Shown here piece after piece: positions 1 through 7,974 of a stretch of DNA of 64,000 nucleotides. The stretch lies in assembly GCF_030816485.1 (NCBI RefSeq), contig NZ_JAUSYC010000001.1, positions 496,001 through 560,000 on the forward strand. Direction: 5' to 3'. A program made the translations under genes and the position numbers. A model generated the notes under the pieces. It saw only the letters and a list, made by a program, of their open reading frames with translations, was not told where the DNA came from and did no database searches. Numbering within the stretch: the first letter of the stretch is position 1; every line of letters starts with the position of its first letter. The DNA is from Arthrobacter sp. B1I2 (lineage in GTDB: Bacteria > Actinomycetota > Actinomycetes > Actinomycetales > Micrococcaceae).

Positions 1-128
1 GCGTTTTGGAGGGCTGCGGGCACCACGTCGAAACCGGTCACCCGGTAACCTGCCCGGACCAGATTCAGGGCCATGGGACTGCCCATGTGTCCGAGGCCCA
101 GGAACGCAACACGGCTCAGGTCAGGCAT
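1..128 (-). CDS. mmsB: 3-hydroxyisobutyrate dehydrogenase, N-terminal part (runs off the window)
   Basis: Only the first 42 codons lie in the window. They read a Rossmann start with GLGHMGSPMALNLVRAGY, the dinucleotide-binding loop of the beta-hydroxyacid dehydrogenase family, followed by TGFD. Family members oxidise 3-hydroxyisobutyrate to methylmalonate semialdehyde in valine degradation. The ATG at 126-128 lies inside the end of the upstream 3-hydroxyisobutyryl-CoA hydrolase gene (8-nt overlap), so the two are translated as a unit and catalyse consecutive steps. The exact substrate rests on this context, because other members of the family share the N-terminal motif. Confidence 0.85.
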   Translation of the reverse strand, partial: MPDLSRVAFLGLGHMGSPMALNLVRAGYRVTGFDVVPAALQN

Positions 129-1245
129 GGTCCGCCTCCTTCATCTGCAGGTCCGGCTGTTGCTGCAGGTCCAGTTCCCCACCCTCCAGGGGCTGGAAGA
201 ACCTGTCCACCTGCCCGGGAAGCACCTCGGCCAGCGTGGCAGGTTTCCACTGCGGGTTCCTGTCCTTGTCCACTACCTGGGCGCGGATCCCCTCGCGGAA
301 ATCAGGTCCGGCCAGGAAACGGATTCCTGCCCGGTACTCCTGGGCCAGGGCTTCATCCAGGGTCAGGCTGGCGGCACGCCGCAGGGAGGCCAGGGTGACC
401 TTGACCGAGGTGGGTGACTTGGCTTCGATCGTGTCCGCCGCGTCCGTGGCTTCATCACGTCCGGGCCCGGTCCAGCCGCGTAGGCGGGTAACGATTTCTT
501 CTGCATCGTCGGAGGCGTAGCAGGCATCGATCCACTCATGCTGCCCGGCCAGCACGGAGGCAGGGGGCTGCCCAGCGTAGCGGGCGACGGCGTCCTCCGT
601 GCTTTCGTTCTCCAGCGCGGCCACGAGGCCGGGCAGTGAGTGCGAGGGAACATAATGGTCGGCGAGGCCAAGGAACAAGGCATCCGCTGCCCCGAGGTGT
701 GCTCCGGTCAGCGCCGCATGGGTTCCCGCTTCGCCTGGTGCGTGGGAAAGCAGGAAGGTCCCGCCGACGTCGGGCGCAAACCCAATGGTGGTCTCCGGCA
801 TCCCCATCCTGGTCCGCTCGGTGACCACGCGGACATCCCCGTGCGCCGAGACGCCCACCCCGCCGCCAAGGACCAGCCCGTCCATGAGGGCAACGTACGG
901 TTTGGGGTACCGGGCAATCAGCGAGTTCACGCGGTACTCCGTCTGCCAGAAATGGGCCGTTTCATTTCCGCCGTGCAGCATGTCCTGGTAGATGGCCACA
1001 ATGTCGCCGCCCGCGCAGAGTCCCCGCTCCCCGGCGCCCTGGACCAGGACGGCGGCCACGGCGTCGTCCCCTGCCCATGCGGTGAGCTTCCGCAGGAGCA
1101 GGTCCACCATGCCGGCGGTGAGTGCGTTGACGGCCCGGGGCCGGTTGAGGGTGACCACGCCGAGCCGGCCGCGGCGTTCAAAGAGAACGTCCGCACCTCC
1201 GCTCCCTGCCGCGCTGTCCGTTGTGTTGCCCGTGGCTGCGGTCAT
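121..1245 (-). CDS. 3-hydroxyisobutyryl-CoA hydrolase (crotonase family)
   Basis: 374 aa. Crotonase fold: FERRGRLGVVTLNRP near the N-terminus, AGGDIVAIYQD, an oxyanion region around MDGLVLGGGVGVSAHG, and MPETTIGFAPDVGGTFLLS. The late MPE..IGF.PDVG segment and the length (enoyl-CoA hydratases are about 260 aa) are typical of 3-hydroxyisobutyryl-CoA hydrolase, which releases free 3-hydroxyisobutyrate in valine catabolism. The ATG at 1245 is chosen because AAGGAG lies 10 nt upstream; the open frame continues to 1392 but without a better start. It overlaps the following 3-hydroxyisobutyrate dehydrogenase by 8 nt, which supports the assignment. Confidence 0.87.
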   Translation of the reverse strand: MTAATGNTTDSAAGSGGADVLFERRGRLGVVTLNRPRAVNALTAGMVDLLLRKLTAWAGDDAVAAVLVQGAGERGLCAGGDIVAIYQDMLHGGNETAHFWQTEYRVNSLIARYPKPYVALMDGLVLGGGVGVSAHGDVRVVTERTRMGMPETTIGFAPDVGGTFLLSHAPGEAGTHAALTGAHLGAADALFLGLADHYVPSHSLPGLVAALENESTEDAVARYAGQPPASVLAGQHEWIDACYASDDAEEIVTRLRGWTGPGRDEATDAADTIEAKSPTSVKVTLASLRRAASLTLDEALAQEYRAGIRFLAGPDFREGIRAQVVDKDRNPQWKPATLAEVLPGQVDRFFQPLEGGELDLQQQPDLQMKEADHA

Positions 1246-1407
1246 CGGCTGGGCGCTCCTTCGCATGGTGGCCGGATGAGTGATCCAGGTCATTCTGTTG
1301 CGAATATACCCGCCCTTTCCTGCCCGGAACCAACCGCAACGGATGTTGTGGGCCGGGGCCCTCCGGGGCTTTACCCCGCGTGCGGCTGCCAAGGTAAGTT
1401 AGGAACC

Positions 1408-2214
1408 GTGAAGATAGCTACCTGGAATGTGAACTCGCTCCGTGCCCGCGCCGACCGCGTTGAAGCCTGGCTCCAGCGCAGCGACTGCGACGTCCTGGCC
1501 ATCCAGGAGACCAAGTGCAAGGACGACAACTTCCCGTGGGAGCTCTTTGAACGGATGGGCTACGAGGTGGCCCACTTCGGGGTGAACCAGTGGAACGGCG
1601 TGGCCATCGCTTCCCGGGTGGGGCTGGAGGACGTGGAGCGGACGTTCCTGGACCAGCCCTCGTTCGGCAAGGCCGGCAAGGATCCCGTGCAGGAAGCCCG
1701 CGCAATGGCTGCAACCTGCGGCGGCGTCCGCATCTGGAGCCTTTACGTCCCCAACGGCCGTTCCCTGGACGACGAGCACATGCCGTACAAGCTCAAGTGG
1801 CTGGAAAGCCTGAAGACGCACGCCCAAGGGCTCGTCGAAGAGAATCCCCAGGCGCAGGTGGCTTTGATGGGCGACTGGAACATCGCACCTTTCGACGAGG
1901 ACGTCTGGGACATCGATTTGTTCATCAACAACCGGTCCACGCACGTCAGCCCGCCGGAGCGGGAGGCGTTCCACGCGTTCGAAGCGGCCGGCTACACCGA
2001 CGTGGTGCGCCCCTACACCCCCGGCCCCGGTGTCTACACCTACTGGGACTACACGCAGCTGCGGTTCCCTAAAAAAGAAGGCATGCGGATCGACTTCATC
2101 CTGGCCTCCCCCGCCCTGGCCGCACGCGTCACCGGCGCTTCGATCGACCGCGAGGAACGCAAGGGCAAGGGCGCTTCGGACCACGCCCCCGTGCTGGTGG
2201 AACTGGCGGGCTGA
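1408..2214 (+). CDS. xth: exodeoxyribonuclease III
   Basis: 268 aa, the usual length for the XthA class of AP endonucleases/3'-5' exonucleases in base-excision repair. The whole motif series is visible: WNVNSLRAR at the N-terminus, IQETKC with the metal-binding Glu, NGVAIASR, YVPNGR, GDWNIAP (catalytic Asp and Asn), and a C-terminal SDHAPV with the catalytic Asp-His pair. Translation starts at GTG 1408, right before KIATWNV. A TAAGTT -10-like hexamer ends 7 nt upstream, so the message may be leaderless, although AGGAA is also present. Longer in-frame extensions upstream lie antisense to the CoA hydrolase and are not used. Confidence 0.95.
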   Translation: MKIATWNVNSLRARADRVEAWLQRSDCDVLAIQETKCKDDNFPWELFERMGYEVAHFGVNQWNGVAIASRVGLEDVERTFLDQPSFGKAGKDPVQEARAMAATCGGVRIWSLYVPNGRSLDDEHMPYKLKWLESLKTHAQGLVEENPQAQVALMGDWNIAPFDEDVWDIDLFINNRSTHVSPPEREAFHAFEAAGYTDVVRPYTPGPGVYTYWDYTQLRFPKKEGMRIDFILASPALAARVTGASIDREERKGKGASDHAPVLVELAG

Positions 2215-2248
2215 TGACTGCATCCTGGGCCCATTCAAGGAGACCGTA

Positions 2249-3139
2249 ATGACGGGAAGCCTCTACCGGGGCCAGGCCGGCCTGCCTTTTTCCTCCACCC
2301 TGCGCGTCTACGAACCCCTCGAAGCCTTTCCGGAGGAACAACGCGCGGCCATCCAGGCGGCGGGGGCGCAGGCGGTCTCGCGTGCCGCCGTCGAAAACGC
2401 TGAACTGCTGGCCTCGCTGGGGCGCATCACGCGCTCCGGCGGAGACCCCTTCCCCACCGGGCGCACGGACCTTGTGCGCGTCACCACCGCGCCGGCGCCG
2501 GAGGGCGGAACGTCCGACGACGGTGCTGACGCAGACGCCGGGCCCGTCCTCCTGTATTGCCCCAGCCAGATGGTCCTGCGCGCCGGGCTGGCGGCCAACG
2601 CCCTGATGGAGGGAATCCACGGCCCGCTGGCCGAGCTGCTGATCCCGGAGGAGCAGCGTGACCGGCACCAGGAGCGGATCGACCTTGTGAAGGCCCGGGA
2701 CGGATCCATCCGGGTGCACACGCGGGCGTCCACTTGGGGAATCCCGTTCAGCTGGTTCTCGTTGTTCATGGAATCGGACCGCAAGGACGTGGTGGAAGCC
2801 GCGGGGCGCATCCTCACCGTGCGGGTCTGGGCACCCATCACCGAGGCCTTGGAGCGCGCCCGCTACGCGGTGGCCAACCTGGCACTCGCCGCCCCGGACC
2901 TTGACATGCTTGATGACCTGGCGCAGCTGACGGAATGGCTTGAGCTGTTCCACGTGAACTCCATGGTGGAGCTGGACTATGGTGCCGTGGCGGACAAGGT
3001 GTACCCGGACGAATCCCCCATGGATATCAGGCTGGGCATCGAGTGCCTGGCGGAGGGTGACATGACGGGGGCCGCGGCGGCCTACCGCCGCCTCGCCTCG
3101 CGCTGGATTCCCATCCGGCAGCTGGCCCGCGCGTCCTGA
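2249..3139 (+). CDS. conserved actinobacterial protein of unknown function
   Basis: 296 aa, soluble, no signal peptide or membrane segment seen. It starts at ATG 2249 with AAGGAG six nucleotides upstream, 34 nt after xth, so the two probably share a transcript. N-terminal LPFSSTLRVYEPLEAFP, a Ser/Asp/Gly-rich loop around residues 85-100, then a mixed alpha/beta part with TWGIPFSWFSLF and a helical C-terminus ending AAYRRLASRWIPIRQLARAS. I recognise no catalytic motif. Codon use and the strong ribosome site say it is a real gene. Confidence 0.8.
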   Translation: MTGSLYRGQAGLPFSSTLRVYEPLEAFPEEQRAAIQAAGAQAVSRAAVENAELLASLGRITRSGGDPFPTGRTDLVRVTTAPAPEGGTSDDGADADAGPVLLYCPSQMVLRAGLAANALMEGIHGPLAELLIPEEQRDRHQERIDLVKARDGSIRVHTRASTWGIPFSWFSLFMESDRKDVVEAAGRILTVRVWAPITEALERARYAVANLALAAPDLDMLDDLAQLTEWLELFHVNSMVELDYGAVADKVYPDESPMDIRLGIECLAEGDMTGAAAAYRRLASRWIPIRQLARAS

Positions 3140-3160
3140 CCCGTCCTCAGTTTCCGGGAT

Positions 3161-4213
3161 TCAGTTCCTGGGCGGGGCCGTGGTGCGCCGGATGATGAGC
3201 TCATGCGGTGCGACGGCGGACCGGACAGCTCCGAGTTCGCCGTCCAGTTCGTCGAGGAGCATCTTGGTGGCCAGCTCGGCCTGCACGTCAGGCCGCTGCC
3301 CAACGGTGGTCAGCCCCATGGGTTCGGCGAAATCGTGGTTGTCGATGCCCACGATGGACAGTTCGCCTGGAACACTGACGCCGACCCGGTTCGCCTCGAA
3401 GATGACTCCCATGGCCATCTCGTCCGAGGCGCAAAAGATTGCCGTGGGTTTCTGCCCGGGTCGAGCCCACAGGCGACGGAAGGCCTCCTGGCCGCTGCGG
3501 ACCGTAAAGTCTCCCCATTCGTCCCATTCCGGCCGGGTGGGCAGGCCAGCAGCCGCCATCACGTCCTTGAATGCCAGGATGCGCACCCGGGGGACGTCGA
3601 AGTTCAAGTCGGTTTCGTCGTCGCCGTGCAGCAGGGCGATGTCCCGGTGGCCCAGGTCGATCAAGTGCCGGACCGCTGTGGAAGCGGCAGCGTAGTCGTC
3701 AATGCCGATGTAGGGGCACTCCTCCACGTGGCCGCCCACCACTACCAGCGGAATGTCGATCTTTTGCAGGTGTTCGATCTCGTCGTGACTAAGCGCCATA
3801 CATAAGACCAGCAGGGCGTCGATCTGCTTGTAGACCATGGTCTTGCTGAAGAGCCGCTCACGGTTGCTGCCGTGGCCGCCGAGGTTGAAGAGTGAGAGGT
3901 TGTAGTGCCGGACATGCAGCTCGCGGTCGGCGCCCTCAATGGCTTTCGAGAAGAACCAGCGGCTGACGAACGGAGCCAGGACGCCGATCGTCTTGGTCCG
4001 GCCCGTGGCCAGGCCGGAGGCGGAGGAAGATGCCACATAGCCCAGGTTCCCCGCCACTTCCAGGATCTTTTCCCGGGTGGCCGGCGAAACGCGGGGTAAC
4101 CCACGCACCGCACGGGAGACAGTGGCGGTTGAGACTCCGGCGGCTGCCGCCACGTCCTCGATGCTGACCCCGTTATGGCCGCCCCGCTGGGACCTTTCCG
4201 TTGTCCGTGCCAC
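3161..4213 (-). CDS. LacI-family transcriptional regulator of the adjacent sugar-uptake genes
   Basis: 350 aa, standard LacI length. N-terminal helix-turn-helix at about residues 16-36 (VSIEDVAAAAGVSTATVSRA) and a hinge around residue 60, then a periplasmic-binding-protein-like effector domain starting TKTIGVLAPFV. GTG start at 4213 with GAGGGG upstream. It is the last gene of the cluster that contains the binding protein and two permeases, on the same strand. The TGCAAGCGTTTACA operator at 7935 between the transporter and alpha-glucosidase promoters is of the type bound by this family. Regulation of those two units is inferred, and the effector is probably an alpha-glucoside. Confidence 0.9.
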   Translation of the reverse strand: MARTTERSQRGGHNGVSIEDVAAAAGVSTATVSRAVRGLPRVSPATREKILEVAGNLGYVASSSASGLATGRTKTIGVLAPFVSRWFFSKAIEGADRELHVRHYNLSLFNLGGHGSNRERLFSKTMVYKQIDALLVLCMALSHDEIEHLQKIDIPLVVVGGHVEECPYIGIDDYAAASTAVRHLIDLGHRDIALLHGDDETDLNFDVPRVRILAFKDVMAAAGLPTRPEWDEWGDFTVRSGQEAFRRLWARPGQKPTAIFCASDEMAMGVIFEANRVGVSVPGELSIVGIDNHDFAEPMGLTTVGQRPDVQAELATKMLLDELDGELGAVRSAVAPHELIIRRTTAPPRN

Positions 4214-4354
4214 CGTGTCCCCTCTTTAACTCCTTTTCGGCGTAGGGCCGAATAGCCCTGCGTCTACACCCGGCCATGTATTTTTCCATCCCGCGGCGGG
4301 GCAGTGTTGATACGGGCAGGGATGACAGCGGCAGAGCCGCCGCCATCCGCGCTC

Positions 4355-4603
4355 CTACCTGCGGGCCGGAAGCTTTCGGCGCAGGCGGACCATTCCGTAC
4401 AGCGCCAGCAGTGTGGCCAGCAGGCCCAGGGCCCAGCCAAGGGCCGGTTGGGCCGTGACTTCCATCCATACGGTGACCACCAGGAGGACCAGTGCCCAAA
4501 ATGCGAGGAATCCGATGATGATGTCGAAGTCCTCGCCCGAGCGGACCAGCCGGCTGCGGTTTCCCGCCCCCGGGGTACGGGGGCGGGAACCGTTGTTCGT
4601 CAC
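4355..4603 (-). CDS. small two-helix membrane protein of the sugar ABC operon
   Basis: 82 aa. A basic N-terminus is followed by two hydrophobic segments (about residues 27-48 and 54-71) and a short basic tail RLRRKLPARR. The GTG start overlaps the stop of the upstream permease as GTGA, so it is translationally coupled to the ABC importer. No family was recognised. Coupling suggests a transporter accessory subunit, but the sequence itself gives no function. Confidence 0.75.
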   Translation of the reverse strand: MTNNGSRPRTPGAGNRSRLVRSGEDFDIIIGFLAFWALVLLVVTVWMEVTAQPALGWALGLLATLLALYGMVRLRRKLPARR

Positions 4604-5502
4604 TTGACTGCACCAGCCGTAAGGCCGGCCACAATCTTGCGCTGGAAGACGAGCACCAGGATCACCAGCGGGATGGTGACGATGGTGCCTGCGGCCATGA
4701 TGGCCGTGTACGGGATCTGGTTGGGCTGCGCACCGGCGAAGTTGGCGATGGCCACCGTCACCGGCTGGGTTGCGTCGCTGGACAGCTGGCTGGCGATCAG
4801 GAACTCATTCCACGAGGAAATGAATGCCAGGATCGCCGTGGTGAAGATAGCCGGTGCTGCCAGGGGCATGATGACCTTGCGGAAGGCCTGCCCCTGCGTG
4901 CAGCCGTCAACGCGCGCGGACTCCTCAAGCTCCCACGGCATTTCCCGGAAGAACGAGGTCATGGTGTAGACCGTCAGCGGAAGCACGAAAGAGATGTTCG
5001 GGATGATCAGCGCCTGGTAGGAACCCATCCAGCCGATGTTGGTGAACAGCTGGAAGAGCGGGGTGATCAGGGCAACGCCGGGGAACATGGAGGCTCCCAG
5101 GATGAAGCCGAGCACCAGGAACTTGCCCCTGAAATTCAGCCTGGCCAGAGCGTAGGCCGCGAACACCCCGATCAGCAGCGAGATAGCTGTGACCACCCCG
5201 CCGATGAACACACTGTTCAGCAGCGCCTGCCCGAACCTGTTGCCGAAGGACGTATCAAAGGCTGTCCTGAAGTTGTCCAGGGTTACGTGGGTCGGCAGGA
5301 TCGACGTGTCATACGTGAAGCCGACCTCCCGGAACGCGGTCACCACCATCCAGTACGCCGGCGCAAGGCACCAGATCAGGACGATCGCTGCGCTGATGTA
5401 GGTCCGCCCCTGCGCCCACTTCTCGCGGTTCTGTGCAGCCTTGCGGCCCTTGTCCTGCCGGGCACGAAGCGCGGAGGAGGCGTCAGCTGTTGCCGTTGTC
5501 AT
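4600..5502 (-). CDS. sugar ABC transporter permease, MalG type
   Basis: 300 aa, with about six membrane segments. The MalG-type EAA loop that contacts the ATPase is visible as EESARVDGCTQGQAFRKVIM at about two-thirds of the protein. The N-terminus is cytoplasmic and basic, and the first helix is at about residues 35-55. It overlaps the MalF-type gene upstream by ATGA and the small membrane protein downstream by GTGA. It forms the inner-membrane channel for the binding protein at 6545-7834. The substrate is most likely an alpha-glucoside, judged from the divergent GH13 gene. Confidence 0.92.
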   Translation of the reverse strand: MTTATADASSALRARQDKGRKAAQNREKWAQGRTYISAAIVLIWCLAPAYWMVVTAFREVGFTYDTSILPTHVTLDNFRTAFDTSFGNRFGQALLNSVFIGGVVTAISLLIGVFAAYALARLNFRGKFLVLGFILGASMFPGVALITPLFQLFTNIGWMGSYQALIIPNISFVLPLTVYTMTSFFREMPWELEESARVDGCTQGQAFRKVIMPLAAPAIFTTAILAFISSWNEFLIASQLSSDATQPVTVAIANFAGAQPNQIPYTAIMAAGTIVTIPLVILVLVFQRKIVAGLTAGAVK

Positions 5503-6536
5503 TTCTTCCCCTTTCCGGTGGCGCCGCTCTGTTCAACGACATTTGCCCCAAGGAAGCGGACAAAGATGAAGGCGACAAGGAAGATGATGATGAAGGTGAT
5601 GGTGGACAGTGCGGCCGCCGAGTTGAAGCCTTGCCTGATCTGGTTGATCACCAGGATCGACAACGTGGTGGTGTTATTAGCACCGCCGGTCAGGATGTAT
5701 GGCAGGTCGAACATGCGCAGTGCATCCAAGGTGCGGAAAAGGATAGCCACCATCAGGGCCGGCTTGACCAGCGGCAGGGTGATCAGGCGGAACCGCTGCC
5801 AGGCAGTGGTGCCGTCCACCTTCGCCGCTTCGTAAACGTCCGCCGGGATCATCTGCAGGCCGGCCAGGATCAGCAGCGCCATGAACGGCGTGGTCTTCCA
5901 GACGTCCGCGATGATCACGGCCCACTTGGCCGGCCACTCACTGCCCGTCCACAGGATGGTGGTGTTGAACAGCTTGTTGGCAATGCCTTCGAAGGCGAAG
6001 ATGAAGAACCACAGCTTGGCCGTCACGGCCGTGGGGATGGCCCAGGGCACCAGCACGGCGGCACGGACCAGGCTGCGGCCGCGGAATGTGCGGGCCATGA
6101 TCATGGCCATCCAGAAGCCCAGGACGGTCTCCAGGGTTACCGTCACGATGGTGAAGAAGAACGTGGTGGCGGTAGCGGACCAGAACTGGCCGCCCAGGGT
6201 GCCCGGCGGGCAGGCTACGGTTCCGCCGCCCGGCGCCGAGCACTGCTGCGCCAGCCAGTTCACGTAGTTCTGGATGCCCGCGGAGCCGCCCTCGGTGAAG
6301 AGGCCGGTGGCGGGGTCCAGGCCGGCGTCCTTTCCGAAGGACATGATGATGGCGCTGATGATGGGGTAAACGATCACCACGCCCAGGGCGATGATGGTGG
6401 GCGCGAGCAGCCAGGATGCCCAGCGCCCCTGGGTTGCAATTCGGTTGTCCTCCCCTACGCCCTTCGGCGCGTGATGGACGGGGGTACCGCCCGACGCCGG
6501 CGACTTCACCGGCGTCGGGTTTAGCTCGGTCGACAT
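5499..6536 (-). CDS. sugar ABC transporter permease, MalF type
   Basis: 345 aa, longer than the partner permease, as is usual for MalF-type subunits. The EAA loop reads EAAKVDGTTAWQRFRLITLP. The large external loop between the first helices contains QQCSAPGGGTVACPP, with two cysteines. It starts 8 nt after the binding-protein stop and ends in an ATGA overlap with the MalG-type gene. No ATP-binding subunit gene is present in the cluster. Confidence 0.92.
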   Translation of the reverse strand: MSTELNPTPVKSPASGGTPVHHAPKGVGEDNRIATQGRWASWLLAPTIIALGVVIVYPIISAIIMSFGKDAGLDPATGLFTEGGSAGIQNYVNWLAQQCSAPGGGTVACPPGTLGGQFWSATATTFFFTIVTVTLETVLGFWMAMIMARTFRGRSLVRAAVLVPWAIPTAVTAKLWFFIFAFEGIANKLFNTTILWTGSEWPAKWAVIIADVWKTTPFMALLILAGLQMIPADVYEAAKVDGTTAWQRFRLITLPLVKPALMVAILFRTLDALRMFDLPYILTGGANNTTTLSILVINQIRQGFNSAAALSTITFIIIFLVAFIFVRFLGANVVEQSGATGKGKK

Positions 6537-6544
6537 GGTCTGAC

Positions 6545-7834
6545 CTACGATCCTGCGCCAGCGGATTCGATGGACTTCTGCATGTCAGACAAGGCCGTAT
6601 CGACCGGCTTCTCGCCCTTCAGGGCTGCGTAGGCGTTCTCTTGGATTGCCTTGGTGACAGCGGGGTAGAACGGCGTTACCGGGCGCGGAACCGCGTTCTG
6701 GATCGAGGTCTGGAGAACAGACAGATAAGGCAGCTTGGCCACGAGTTCCTTGTCTTCGTACACTGACGTCAGGATCGGAGCCAGCGAGGCCTGGTTCGCA
6801 AAGAACTTCTGATTTTCCTCGGTCTCGATGAACTTGATGAAGTCCAGTGCCGTGGCCTTGTTCTTGGAATACACATTGATGGCTGCGTTATGCCCACCAA
6901 GGGCGGAAGCACCGGGGCCGTCCTTACCCGGGAGGGGCGCCATGCCGAACTTGTCCTTGACGGCAGAGGAACCCTCAGTGCTCATCAGGCTGTAGACGTA
7001 GGGCCAGTTGCGCAGGAACAGGAGCTTGCCACTCTGGAAGGCCTGCCGGCTGTCCTCTTCCTTGTAAGTGATGGCTTCCTTCGGGATGTTGCCGTCGGCA
7101 TAGGCCTTGGCCAGGTTTTCCAGGCCGGCCTTGGCTTCCGGTGTGTTCAGGTTCGGCTTGCCGTCCTTGTTCAGGACGGAACCACCAGCGGAGTTAATGG
7201 CTTCGGCAGCATTGACGGTGAGGCCTTCATACTTGCTGTACTGGCCGGCGTAGCAGCCGATGTTGTTTTCCTTGGCGATGGAGCACATGCCCATCATCTC
7301 GTCCCACGTTTTGGGCGGGTTGGGGACCAGGTCCTTGCGGTAGAAGAGGATGCCGCCGTCGGAATCCTTGGGCGCGGCGTAGAGCGTGCCCTTATAGGAC
7401 GCTGCTTCCACCGGTGCCTTAAGCATCTTGGAAGTGTCTATTGCCATCTTGTCCTTCAGCGGCTGCAACCAGCCCTTGGCGGCAAACTCCGCGGTCCAAA
7501 TGACGTCTACGCTGACCACGTCATAGTCGGACTGCTTCGCCTGGAAGTGCTGGACAAGGTCGTCGTGCTGCTGGTCCGCCTGGTCGGTCTGCTCTTTGAA
7601 CGTGACCTTCTCATCGGGGTGCGCCGCGTTCCACTTCTCAATGAAGGGGCGCACAACATTGTTGTTGTCCTTGCCCTGGACATAGGTGATGGGTCCGCGG
7701 CCATCGAGGTTTGCCTCGGCGTCGCTGCCTCCGCCTCCACCTGTGGTGCCGCCTCCACCTCCGCCGCAGGCGGACAGGGTCAGGGCCAGAATGCCGGCAG
7801 TGGCAGCCGGAAGCAGGAATCTCGGGGTTTTCAT
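6545..7834 (-). CDS. sugar-binding lipoprotein of the ABC importer
   Basis: 429 aa. Signal peptide with lipobox LTLSAC (lipidated Cys23) followed by a Gly-rich tether, then a family-1 solute-binding fold starting TYVQGKDNNNVVRPFIEKW. GAGGAG lies upstream of the ATG. It is the first gene of the importer operon, so its promoter shares the 140-bp divergent region with the alpha-glucosidase. The operator at 7935-7948 lies upstream of it and would overlap the promoter's -35 region. The ligand cannot be read from sequence; the neighbouring alpha-glucosidase suggests maltose, trehalose or a related alpha-glucoside. Confidence 0.92.
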   Translation of the reverse strand: MKTPRFLLPAATAGILALTLSACGGGGGGTTGGGGGSDAEANLDGRGPITYVQGKDNNNVVRPFIEKWNAAHPDEKVTFKEQTDQADQQHDDLVQHFQAKQSDYDVVSVDVIWTAEFAAKGWLQPLKDKMAIDTSKMLKAPVEAASYKGTLYAAPKDSDGGILFYRKDLVPNPPKTWDEMMGMCSIAKENNIGCYAGQYSKYEGLTVNAAEAINSAGGSVLNKDGKPNLNTPEAKAGLENLAKAYADGNIPKEAITYKEEDSRQAFQSGKLLFLRNWPYVYSLMSTEGSSAVKDKFGMAPLPGKDGPGASALGGHNAAINVYSKNKATALDFIKFIETEENQKFFANQASLAPILTSVYEDKELVAKLPYLSVLQTSIQNAVPRPVTPFYPAVTKAIQENAYAALKGEKPVDTALSDMQKSIESAGAGS

Positions 7835-7871
7835 TAGCTTGAAGCTCCTCGCTGAGTGACAAGTAAGTCGA

Positions 7872-7885
7872 CAGTGCGCTTGCTA
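7872..7885. promoter_or_regulatory. possible second LacI-type operator (degenerate)
   Basis: CAGTGCGCTTGCTA contains CGCTTGC, the inverted core of the better site at 7935-7948 (GCAAGCG), but its other half is poor. The two CG centres are 64 bp apart, about six helical turns, so a looped repressor is conceivable. Weak on its own. Confidence 0.35.
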
Positions 7886-7934
7886 GGTGAGGTTGATGTG
7901 GTGACCATCACACTAGTAAGGTTGCTGTCGGTAA

Positions 7935-7948
7935 TGCAAGCGTTTACA
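7935..7948. promoter_or_regulatory. LacI-family operator between the transporter operon and the alpha-glucosidase gene
   Basis: TGCAAGCGTTTACA is an imperfect palindrome around a central CG and matches the general LacI/CcpA-type pattern. It lies 27 bp before the alpha-glucosidase ATG and 101 bp before the binding-protein ATG on the other strand, so it can control both. The likely ligand is the LacI regulator at 3161-4213. Confidence 0.75.
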
Positions 7949-7974
7949 TCAAAAAGTTATCAGAGGGGAACCAA

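Noticed and set aside
640..1407. Long upstream extension of the xth reading frame
   Set aside because: It runs antisense through the CoA hydrolase gene; the known XthA N-terminus starts at 1408.
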